Assembly (NCBI GenBank): GCA_021808185.1
Contig: JAKBCB010000118.1
Coordinates: 1-9,340, forward strand
Direction of reading: 5' to 3'
From: Pseudomonadota bacterium
GTDB taxonomy: Bacteria; Pseudomonadota; Alphaproteobacteria; Acetobacterales; Acetobacteraceae
Length of the DNA: 9,340 nucleotides
Of this stretch, positions 1-6,837 are shown one piece after another; the first letter of the stretch is position 1, and the number at the start of each line of letters is the position of its first letter. Made by a program: the position numbers and the translations under genes. Below the pieces are notes generated by a model. It made no database searches, was not told where the DNA came from, and was given only the letters and a program-made list of their open reading frames with translations.

Positions 1-393
1 GTCCGACGTACCGACATTGGTGGCGACGAACGTGCGATGCTTCTCGCGCAGGATCTGGTTGATCGCGAGCCCGACCCCGGAGTTCACTGAATCGGCCACC
101 GCCGTCACCCCGTCGCGGTCGATCCACTGCCGTACGATGGTGGCGCCGATATCGGCCTTGTTCTGATGGTCGCCCGAGAGGATTTCCACCCGCAGCCCGC
201 CGGCCTCCGGCGCGAAATCCTCGGCCGCCATTTGCGCCGCGACCACCGAGCCGGGGCCGGATTGGGCCGCGAACGGCCCAGCCATGTCGTTCAGCACGCC
301 GACACGCAAGACATGGTCCGGAATCTCGGCCCGCGCGGCGATTCCAAGCGAGATCACCGATAGCGCGGCCAGCGCCGCCAGCGTGATTTTCAT
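1..393 (-). CDS. ABC transporter substrate-binding protein, branched-chain amino acid (LivK-like) type, partial
   Basis: This is the N-terminal 131 codons of a periplasmic solute-binding protein; the rest lies beyond the left edge. The start ATG is at 393, behind AGGGGG with 5 nt spacing. Residues 1-22 form a Sec signal peptide: a Lys at position 3, a hydrophobic Ala/Leu core, and a probable cleavage after Ala-Arg-Ala. The mature part opens with a strand reading LRVGVLNDMAGPFAAQSGPG. It continues with VAAQMAAEDF, a segment LSGDHQNKADIGATIVRQWI, and AVADSVNSGVGLAI. This order is typical of the Peripla_BP_6 / Leu-Ile-Val-binding family, which delivers ligands to an inner-membrane ABC importer. 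The ligand cannot be told from this fragment; relatives bind branched-chain amino acids, amides, urea or aromatic acids. No permease or ATPase gene is in the window. It lies 60 nt downstream of the GNAT gene on the same strand. Confidence 0.85.
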   Translation of the reverse strand, partial: MKITLAALAALSVISLGIAARAEIPDHVLRVGVLNDMAGPFAAQSGPGSVVAAQMAAEDFAPEAGGLRVEILSGDHQNKADIGATIVRQWIDRDGVTAVADSVNSGVGLAINQILREKHRTFVATNVGTSD

Positions 394-402
394 TCCTGCC
401 CC

Positions 403-457
403 CTGAGCTTGCGTCAACAGTGGCAAGCGCCGCCGCGCCGCGCAATCCGAAGCTCAG
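403..457. repeat. 8-bp inverted repeat spanning the GNAT to substrate-binding-protein junction
   Basis: CTGAGCTT at 403-410 is the exact reverse complement of AAGCTCAG at 450-457. On the minus strand one arm contains the stop codon of the GNAT gene (454-456). The other arm touches the AGGGGG ribosome binding site of the substrate-binding-protein gene. The 39 nt between the arms is very GC-rich. There is no T-run after the second arm, so it does not look like an intrinsic terminator. In a readthrough transcript it could form a long-looped stem next to the ribosome binding site. That role is inference, and an 8-bp repeat could be chance. Confidence 0.35.
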
Positions 458-1026
458 ATGCGCAGGGCCTCGGGGATGTCCAGGCCCAGGCGAACCGGCA
501 CGTTCCATTCCTCCCGCACCTGCCGCACCGGGCGGAACCCGGCGCGGACATAGGTCGGCAGCGCGCGCGGATGGTCGGCGGTGCAGGTGTTGACGGTCAC
601 CGCGCGCGGCCCCATCGCCCAGGCGGTATCGACGGCATGGCGCAGGAAGGCGAACCCAAGCCCCTTGCCGACCGCGTGCGGCATCAGCCCGAAATAGCTG
701 AGATTGACGGTAGGCCAGGGGGTGCGGTCCAGCTCGTAGAACCCAGCGACCTCGCCGTCGACATGCAGGATATGGATCGACACCCGCGTATCCCGCAGCA
801 TCGCCGCCAGCGCGTGATCCGGCACGATGCGCCGCAGCCACCAGACATACTGGCCGCCGACGGTGTTGTAGAGCATCCGGTACTGCTCGACCGTGCACCA
901 GCGGTCGCGCCGCACCTCGGCGTTGGCCGGCAGCTTGCGCGCGGGGTCCTGCGGCGGCGCGTCCATGCGCAGAAACGTCACCACCACGCCCACGCGCACG
1001 GTCGGTTCCTGATGCGCGAGGCTCAT
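454..1026 (-). CDS. GNAT family N-acetyltransferase
   Basis: A 190-residue protein with one GNAT acetyl-CoA-dependent acyltransferase fold. A strand pair HVDGEVAGFYELD (about residues 88-100) leads into NLSYFGLMP (108-116). The acetyl-CoA pyrophosphate-binding loop of motif A follows as VGKGLG (119-124), then helix GFAFLRHAVDTAW. Motif B follows: a strand AVTVNTCTADHP and a helix ALPTYVRAGFRPV, the usual pattern in which a Tyr and the GF-turn close the active site. I chose ATG at 1026. An in-frame GTG at 1035 would add three residues, and a later ATG lies at 966; none has a convincing Shine-Dalgarno sequence. The substrate (small molecule, peptide or protein N-terminus) cannot be told. The gene follows rpoD by 37 nt on the same strand with no visible terminator, so cotranscription is possible. 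Confidence 0.85.
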   Translation of the reverse strand: MSLAHQEPTVRVGVVVTFLRMDAPPQDPARKLPANAEVRRDRWCTVEQYRMLYNTVGGQYVWWLRRIVPDHALAAMLRDTRVSIHILHVDGEVAGFYELDRTPWPTVNLSYFGLMPHAVGKGLGFAFLRHAVDTAWAMGPRAVTVNTCTADHPRALPTYVRAGFRPVRQVREEWNVPVRLGLDIPEALRI

Positions 1027-1063
1027 GGCGCGCACCGCACCGGGGATGTTCGACGGGTCAGCA

Positions 1064-3010
<1,947 letters not shown>

Positions 3011-3046
3011 CGTTCAGGGCACTCCGAAGATGAAGACAGCTTGTCG

Positions 3047-3067
3047 AAAACCCGGCGCGCGGCCGGG
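3047..3067 (-). terminator. Weak terminator-like hairpin between dnaG and rpoD
   Basis: Read on the minus strand, CCCGGC, a 5-nt loop CGCGC and GCCGGG are followed at once by TTTT. The 6-bp all-GC stem plus a short T-run resembles a weak intrinsic terminator. It is placed 30 nt after the dnaG stop and 36 nt before the rpoD start. It could lower readthrough into rpoD or act as a processing site. With only four T residues it may be inefficient, and the local GC content makes chance stems common. Confidence 0.35.
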
Positions 3068-3096
3068 GTGGTCGAAGCCGGTATGGTCAAGACACA

Positions 3097-4899
3097 TCAA
3101 AGGTCGGCATCCTGTCCCTGTTCGCCGCGGCGCAGCGCGTCGCGGGCGGTGCACAGCGCGGTCAGGCGGCGGTGAGCGGCCTCGTCCGGCCGGCTGGCGA
3201 ACTCCCGCGCGGCGGTTGCGACTTCTTCCTCCAGCCCGCCCGGGTCCAACAGCCCGAAGAAATGCCACCAGCCTGCCTCGGCCTCCGCCGGCTGGGCGCC
3301 GGGCCGCGCGCAAGCCGGCAGCGGATAGGGAACCACCGAAAGGGCCTGCGCGGCATCCGCCGCCAAACCAACCGACGTCAGGTGGGTGATCAGCGCATCC
3401 GAGTCAAGCGCCGGGGCCGAGGCACTCCAATGCAGAATCGCATCGCGCAGGCGCAACAGCGGCGCGGGCAGGTCGATGCGGCTCAATGCCTCCTCGACAT
3501 CATGCAGCAGATTGGGGTGGCGCAGTAGGATCGCCAACAGCGTGCGGCAGCGTTCGGCCTCGGCGAGCAGCGGGCTCGGCACCGGGCGGTTCAGCAGGAT
3601 CGGCCGCGCCACAGCCGGCGCCCCGCGCCGTGGGCGCGCGGCGGCCCGCCGCTCATAGAAGCGATCGAGCAGCATGCGGCGGTATTCGCCCGCCAGCGCC
3701 TTGTCGCGGATGCGGCCGGCGGTCTCCTCCAGCCGGCCGCGCAGCGCCGCGCGCTGTTCCGGCGTCGCCTCGCCGGTGCTCTCGCGCACCAGATCGAACA
3801 GCGCCTCCGACAGCGGGCGCGCCGCATCCAGCACGCCCTGGAACGCCGGCGCGCCGCCGCGCCGCGCCAGCGTGTCCGGGTCCTCCCCCGATGGCAAGGC
3901 CGCAAGCCGCAGCGAGCGTTCCGGCGTCAGCAGCGGCAACGCCAGTTCCGCCGCGCGCGCCGCCGCCCGCGCGCCCGCCTTGTCACCGTCGAAGCACAGC
4001 ACCGGCGCGGGCGAGAGGCGCCACAATTCCTCCAGTTGTTCCTCGGTCAGCGCGGTGCCGAGCGGCGCCACCGCGCCGGCGAACCCCGCCTGATGCAGCG
4101 CGATCACATCCATGTAGCCTTCCACCGCCACCACCACGGCGCCGCCGCGCGCCGCCTCGCGCGCGAAATCCAGGCCGAACAGGGTGCGGCGCTTGGAGAA
4201 CAGGTCGGTCTCCGGGCCGTTGAGGTATTTCGGCTGGCCATCGCCCATGATGCGGCCGCCGAAGCTGATCGCCCGGCCGCGCCGGTCGCGGATCGGGAAC
4301 ATCACCCGGTTGAAGAAAAATTCCCGCGACCCGCGATCGTCCGACGGTTCCGTCATCAACCCGGCACGGACCAGCATGTCCGGAGAAATGTCCTGGCGGG
4401 ACAACTCGGCCGCGAGCGCGCCACGCCCCTCGCCCGACCAGCCGAGGCTGAAGCGGCGGATGGTCGCCTCCGACAGGCCGCGCCCGCGCAGATAATCGAG
4501 CGCGCGCGCCCCTTCGGGGAGGAACAGCTTGCGCTGGAACACGCCGGCCGCCGCTTCCAGCACGTCTTGCAGGTCGAGCCGCCGCCGCGCCGCTTCCGCC
4601 GCCGCCGGGGTGGGCTTGGGCACATCCAGGCCCGCCTCGGCGGCAAGCTGCTCCACCGCCTCGACGAAGCCCGCACCCTGCGACTGCATGACGAACGTCA
4701 CCGCGTCGCCATGCGCGCCGCAGCCGAAGCAATGGTAGTGGTCGTCATACACATAGAAGCTCGGCGTCTTCTCGCCGTGGAATGGGCAGCAGCCCTTCCA
4801 GTTGCGCCCTGACCGGGCAAGCTTCACCCGCCGCCCCACCACCGAGGCGAGCGGGGTGCGGGCGCGCAGCTCGTCCAGGAATTCCGGCGGCAGCGCCAT
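3097..4899 (-). CDS. dnaG: DNA primase DnaG
   Basis: A 600-residue primase that makes the short RNA primers for leading- and lagging-strand synthesis at the replication fork, recruited by the DnaB helicase. The N-terminal CHC2 zinc-ribbon is intact: Cys38 and His41 in CCPFHGEKTPSF, then Cys57 and Cys60 in HCFGCGAHGDAVTF. The catalytic core follows, with FFFNRVMFPIRDRRGRAISF (195-214), FGGRIMGDGQPKYLNGPET (213-231) and LFSKRRTLFGLD. The TOPRIM metal centre is complete: Glu260 in VAVEGYMDVIALHQAGF, and Asp304 and Asp306 in CFDGDKAG. Residues from about 440 form the divergent helical C-terminal domain expected to bind DnaB. Length is normal for the family. The ATG shares one base with the yqeY stop (TGATG, 4897-4901), so translation is probably coupled; no separate strong ribosome binding site is seen. 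Confidence 0.98.
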   Translation of the reverse strand: MALPPEFLDELRARTPLASVVGRRVKLARSGRNWKGCCPFHGEKTPSFYVYDDHYHCFGCGAHGDAVTFVMQSQGAGFVEAVEQLAAEAGLDVPKPTPAAAEAARRRLDLQDVLEAAAGVFQRKLFLPEGARALDYLRGRGLSEATIRRFSLGWSGEGRGALAAELSRQDISPDMLVRAGLMTEPSDDRGSREFFFNRVMFPIRDRRGRAISFGGRIMGDGQPKYLNGPETDLFSKRRTLFGLDFAREAARGGAVVVAVEGYMDVIALHQAGFAGAVAPLGTALTEEQLEELWRLSPAPVLCFDGDKAGARAAARAAELALPLLTPERSLRLAALPSGEDPDTLARRGGAPAFQGVLDAARPLSEALFDLVRESTGEATPEQRAALRGRLEETAGRIRDKALAGEYRRMLLDRFYERRAAARPRRGAPAVARPILLNRPVPSPLLAEAERCRTLLAILLRHPNLLHDVEEALSRIDLPAPLLRLRDAILHWSASAPALDSDALITHLTSVGLAADAAQALSVVPYPLPACARPGAQPAEAEAGWWHFFGLLDPGGLEEEVATAAREFASRPDEAAHRRLTALCTARDALRRGEQGQDADL

Positions 4900-5354
4900 C
4901 AGCCGCCCAGCTTCGCCTTCACCACCGGCCCGACCCTGGCCATATCCAGAGTCGCCGCGTGTTTCGCCTTCAGCGCCGCCATTACCTTGCCCATGTCCTT
5001 GATGCTGGCCGCCCCGGTTTCCGCGATGGCAGCGACCACGGCGGCCTCGGTGGCGGCGGCATCCATCTGTTGCGGCAGGAATGCCTCGATCACGGCGATC
5101 TCGGCCTCCTCCTTGGCCACCAGATCGTCGCGCTTGCCCTGCTTATAAAGCTCCACGCTCTCGCGCCGCGACTTGGTCATGGTGCGCAGCATGGCGACGA
5201 TCTGCTCGTCGGGCACCTTGTCGAGCGCGGGGCGGGCGGCGATGTCGGTGTCCTTCAGCTTGGCCAGGATCATGCGCAACGTGGAGACGCGCGGGGCGTC
5301 GCCGGCCTTCATGGCGGTCTTGAGCTGCTCGGTGAATTGGTCGCGCAGGGCCAT
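4899..5354 (-). CDS. yqeY: GatB/YqeY domain-containing protein
   Basis: A 151-residue cytosolic YqeY protein. It starts MALRDQFTEQLKTAMKAGDA and has the family's early RVSTLRMILAKLKDTDI segment. The middle, KSRRESVELYKQGKRDDLVA, KEEAEIAVIEAFLPQQMDAA, is highly typical, as is the end ASIKDMGKVMAALKAKHA with GPVVKAKLGG. The fold resembles the C-terminal tRNA-contacting tail of GatB (aspartyl/glutamyl-tRNA amidotransferase subunit B), but the function of stand-alone YqeY proteins is not settled. I chose ATG at 5354 because GGAG stands 7 nt upstream. The frame stays open far upstream on the minus strand, but that part lies antisense to carA and is not protein-like. It is the first gene of the yqeY-dnaG-rpoD run and overlaps the dnaG start by one base. 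Confidence 0.95.
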   Translation of the reverse strand: MALRDQFTEQLKTAMKAGDAPRVSTLRMILAKLKDTDIAARPALDKVPDEQIVAMLRTMTKSRRESVELYKQGKRDDLVAKEEAEIAVIEAFLPQQMDAAATEAAVVAAIAETGAASIKDMGKVMAALKAKHAATLDMARVGPVVKAKLGG

Positions 5355-5382
5355 CGGAATGCTCCGGGAAAAAACGTCCTCT

Positions 5383-5411
5383 ACTATATGTCGCGCGCCG
5401 TGGCACCTGGG
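5383..5411 (-). promoter_or_regulatory. Candidate promoter for yqeY-dnaG-rpoD
   Basis: On the minus strand a good -10 hexamer TATAGT (5383-5388) lies 28 nt upstream of the yqeY ATG. At 17-bp spacing the -35 position is 5406-5411 (CCCAGG), a poor match to TTGACA, so this promoter may be weak or activator-dependent. Transcription would start near 5376, leaving a leader of about 20 nt that contains the GGAG ribosome binding site. The leader also contains a run of six T. The -35 position overlaps palindrome 1 (5408-5424), so a protein bound there would be placed to affect transcription. Confidence 0.35.
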
Positions 5412-5424
5412 AACCCACTTCCCA
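5408..5424. promoter_or_regulatory. Operator-like palindrome 1, TGGGAA-N5-TTCCCA
   Basis: TGGGAA (5408-5413), spacer CCCAC, and TTCCCA (5419-5424) form a perfect 6-bp inverted repeat with a 5-bp spacer. It sits in the divergent region between yqeY and carA. A second palindrome with the same arms and the same spacer length lies 40 bp away centre to centre. Two copies of one design in 60 bp make chance unlikely. It overlaps the -35 position of the candidate yqeY promoter. The bound protein is unknown; the nearby HTH domain fused to CarA is the obvious candidate. Confidence 0.7.
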
Positions 5425-5453
5425 TCGACGACAGATTGCGATTGCGATGGGAA
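5419..5453. repeat. 9-bp inverted repeat joining the inner halves of the two palindromes
   Basis: TTCCCATCG (5419-5427) is the reverse complement of CGATGGGAA (5445-5453), with 17 nt between them. The arms are the right half of palindrome 1 and the left half of palindrome 2, each extended by CG. The region can thus be read as four half-sites of alternating orientation. The spacer contains a tandem hexamer GATTGC GATTGC (5434-5445). A cruciform is unlikely at this length; the arrangement more likely reflects repeated protein half-sites. Confidence 0.6.
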
Positions 5454-5470
5454 GAAATTTCCCATAGGCT
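5442..5470 (+). promoter_or_regulatory. Candidate carA promoter giving a leaderless or near-leaderless transcript
   Basis: TTGCGA (5442-5447) and TAGGCT (5465-5470) are spaced by exactly 17 bp and fairly resemble a sigma-70 -35/-10 pair. The expected start of transcription, 6-8 nt after the -10, falls at 5476-5478, on or next to the A of the ATG at 5478. No Shine-Dalgarno sequence precedes that ATG, which agrees with a leaderless message. Palindrome 2 occupies the spacer. The hexamers are not perfect and a start site must be mapped to confirm this. Confidence 0.4.
5447..5465. promoter_or_regulatory. Operator-like palindrome 2, ATGGGAA-N5-TTCCCAT
   Basis: ATGGGAA (5447-5453), spacer GAAAT, and TTCCCAT (5459-5465) form a perfect 7-bp inverted repeat with a 5-bp spacer, the same architecture as palindrome 1. 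It fills the spacer of the candidate carA promoter and ends 12 nt before the ATG at 5478. A protein bound here would block RNA polymerase, so repression is the simplest reading. The arms do not match the ArgR box, the LexA box (GTTC-N7-GTTC) or the NtrC site (TGCACC-like) as I know them. Confidence 0.75.
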
Positions 5471-5477
5471 GCGCGCC

Positions 5478-5672
5478 ATGCCAACGACCGTGGACCACAT
5501 CATCGACCGACTGGGCGGCGCCGAAGCCGCCGCGCGCCGCCTCGGCGTGGGAACCGAGGCGCTGCGCAAGTGGCGCCAGAACGGCAACATCCCCACCCGC
5601 CATTGGCCCGCGCTGATCCAAGCGACCGGGCTTTCGCTCGCCGACATGCCCGGCGCGCCGCAGGAGATACCG
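5478..5672 (+). other. HTH DNA-binding domain segment in frame with carA
   Basis: These 65 codons encode the helix-turn-helix extension by itself. The residues AAARRLGVGTEALRKWRQNG (17-36) match the Cro-like pattern of an Ala-rich helix, a Leu-Gly-Val turn and a recognition helix with Lys, Trp and Arg. Comparable domains often occur as free-standing small proteins of about this length. Here the segment lacks its own stop codon and runs into CarA through a short Pro/Gly-rich linker (MPGAPQEIP), which would be a flexible joint in a fusion. It most likely binds DNA; its target is inferred to be the TGGGAA-N5-TTCCCA palindromes 13-70 nt upstream. Confidence 0.65.
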
Positions 5673-6836
5673 ATGCAAGACCCGAATTCCGCGCCGCAAG
5701 GTGCCACCGCCTGCCTCGTGCTCGGCGACGGCGCGGTGTTCTGGGGGCGCGGGTTCGGCGCGCACACCACCAGCGAGCCGGCCGAGGTCTGCTTCAACAC
5801 CGGCATGACCGGCTACCAGGAAACCCTGACCGATCCGTCCTATGCCGGGCAAATCATCACCTTCACCTTCCCGCATATCGGCAATGTCGGCACCAACGGC
5901 GAGGACCTCGAAGCCGCGGGCATCGCCGCGCGCGGCCTCGTCGTCAAGCAGGACGTCACCGAACCGTCCAACTGGCGCTCGGCGCAGAAGCTCGACGCCT
6001 GGCTGCGCGCGCAAGGCATCGCGGGGCTCAGCGGGGTCGATACCCGCGCGCTAACCGCCCGCATCCGCGACGGCGGCGCGCCGAACGGCATTCTGTGCCA
6101 CCCCGCCGACGGACGATTCGATTTGCCGAGACTTATCGAGCAGGCGAAAGCGTGGCCGGGGCTGGAGGGAATGGATCTGGCAAAAACCGTCTCCTGCACG
6201 CAAAGCTATTCCTGGGACGAGACGGAATGGGTGTGGCCGACCGGGCACGGGCGGCAGGTGGCGCCCAGGCACCATGTCGTCGCGGTGGATTATGGCGCCA
6301 AGCGCAACATTCTGCGGTGCCTCGCCGCCGCCGGGTGCCGGGTGACCGTGGTGCCGGCGACGGCCACCGCCGAGGACATTCTGCGCCACAACCCGGACGG
6401 CGTGTTCCTCTCCAACGGCCCCGGCGACCCGGCGGCGACCGGGACGTATGCGGTGCCGGCGATCCAGGGTGTGCTGGCGGCGAACAAGCCGGTGTTCGGC
6501 ATTTGCCTCGGGCATCAGTTGCTCGGCCTCGCCCTTGGCGGGCGCACCTACAAGCTGGCGCGCGGGCATCGCGGGGCCAACCAGCCGGTGCAGGAGCTGG
6601 CCACCGGGCGCGTCGAGATCACCAGCCAGAACCACGGTTTTGCGGTGGACGAAGCCTCGCTGCCGGCGGGCGTGACGGTCACGCACAAATCGCTGTTCGA
6701 CAGCAGCAACGAGGGCATCGCCTGCCCGGACAAGCGCGCCTTCAGCGTGCAGTACCACCCGGAGGCAAGCCCGGGGCCGACGGACAGCCATTATCTGTTC
6801 CATCGGTTCGTCGCCATGATGGATGGGGAATCCTGA
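5478..6836 (+). CDS. carA: Extended CarA with N-terminal Cro/YdaS-like HTH domain (452 residues)
   Basis: Reading from ATG 5478 there is no stop before the end of carA, so the frame encodes a 65-residue N-terminal extension joined directly to a full CarA. The extension opens MPTTVDHIIDRLGGAEAAAR, followed by RLGVGTEALRKWRQNGNIPT and RHWPALIQATGLSLADM. This has the pattern of small Cro/YdaS-like helix-turn-helix domains in alphaproteobacteria: helix 2 about 15-22, turn at LGV, recognition helix about 25-35, then a conserved IPxRHW. I recall a domain named 'carph-isopro' of this type but cannot check it here. Ordinary CarA has no such domain. This start has no Shine-Dalgarno sequence but fits a leaderless transcript. 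An ATG at 5388 is also in frame, but would put both operator palindromes inside the coding region. Whether the long form, the short form or both are made is not known. Confidence 0.6.
   Translation: MPTTVDHIIDRLGGAEAAARRLGVGTEALRKWRQNGNIPTRHWPALIQATGLSLADMPGAPQEIPMQDPNSAPQGATACLVLGDGAVFWGRGFGAHTTSEPAEVCFNTGMTGYQETLTDPSYAGQIITFTFPHIGNVGTNGEDLEAAGIAARGLVVKQDVTEPSNWRSAQKLDAWLRAQGIAGLSGVDTRALTARIRDGGAPNGILCHPADGRFDLPRLIEQAKAWPGLEGMDLAKTVSCTQSYSWDETEWVWPTGHGRQVAPRHHVVAVDYGAKRNILRCLAAAGCRVTVVPATATAEDILRHNPDGVFLSNGPGDPAATGTYAVPAIQGVLAANKPVFGICLGHQLLGLALGGRTYKLARGHRGANQPVQELATGRVEITSQNHGFAVDEASLPAGVTVTHKSLFDSSNEGIACPDKRAFSVQYHPEASPGPTDSHYLFHRFVAMMDGES
5662..5675 (+). promoter_or_regulatory. Strong internal ribosome binding site and start codon for core CarA
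   Basis: AGGAG (5662-5666) is followed after 6 nt by ATG (5673-5675). This is the best Shine-Dalgarno match near any plus-strand start in the window, and it lies inside the frame of the HTH-CarA extension. The start gives a CarA of normal length, so plain CarA is very probably made from here whatever happens at 5478. Confidence 0.8.
5673..6836 (+). CDS. carA: Carbamoyl-phosphate synthase small subunit (glutaminase), core form
   Basis: A 387-residue CarA, close to the usual 380 or so. It hydrolyses glutamine and channels ammonia to CarB for carbamoyl phosphate, the precursor of pyrimidines and arginine, in the cytosol. The N-terminal CPSase domain reads LVLGDGAVFWGRGFGA, then EVCFNTGMTGYQETLTDPSY (38-57), FTFPHIGNVGTNGED and GLSGVDTRALTARIRDGG. 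The class I glutamine amidotransferase domain has DYGAKRNILRCL (206-217) and SNGPGDP (247-253). The nucleophile is Cys278 in GICLGHQLLGLALGG, and His362 and Glu364 lie in QYHPEASPGPTDS. All catalytic residues are present. The start at 5673 is set by AGGAG 6 nt upstream, but the frame is open to an HTH domain from 5478. carB begins one base after the stop. Confidence 0.97.
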   Translation: MQDPNSAPQGATACLVLGDGAVFWGRGFGAHTTSEPAEVCFNTGMTGYQETLTDPSYAGQIITFTFPHIGNVGTNGEDLEAAGIAARGLVVKQDVTEPSNWRSAQKLDAWLRAQGIAGLSGVDTRALTARIRDGGAPNGILCHPADGRFDLPRLIEQAKAWPGLEGMDLAKTVSCTQSYSWDETEWVWPTGHGRQVAPRHHVVAVDYGAKRNILRCLAAAGCRVTVVPATATAEDILRHNPDGVFLSNGPGDPAATGTYAVPAIQGVLAANKPVFGICLGHQLLGLALGGRTYKLARGHRGANQPVQELATGRVEITSQNHGFAVDEASLPAGVTVTHKSLFDSSNEGIACPDKRAFSVQYHPEASPGPTDSHYLFHRFVAMMDGES

Positions 6837-6837
6837 C

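Noticed and set aside
3085..3090. TTGACC on the minus strand upstream of rpoD as a -35 element
   Set aside because: At 16-18 bp spacing only GC-rich sequence follows, with no -10 resemblance, so no promoter can be supported here.
3486..4223. Plus-strand Pro/Arg/Ala-rich open frame inside dnaG
   Set aside because: Its composition reflects GC-rich codons read in the wrong strand; the DnaG frame carries the TOPRIM and zinc motifs.
5388..5477. Earlier in-frame ATG at 5388 as the start of HTH-CarA
   Set aside because: It would add 30 residues of unlikely composition, has no ribosome binding site, and would place both palindromes and the candidate promoter inside coding sequence.
5355..6014. N-terminal extension of yqeY on the minus strand
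   Set aside because: The frame is open but runs antisense to carA, is not YqeY-like, and the ATG at 5354 has a good GGAG ribosome binding site and a family-typical N-terminus.
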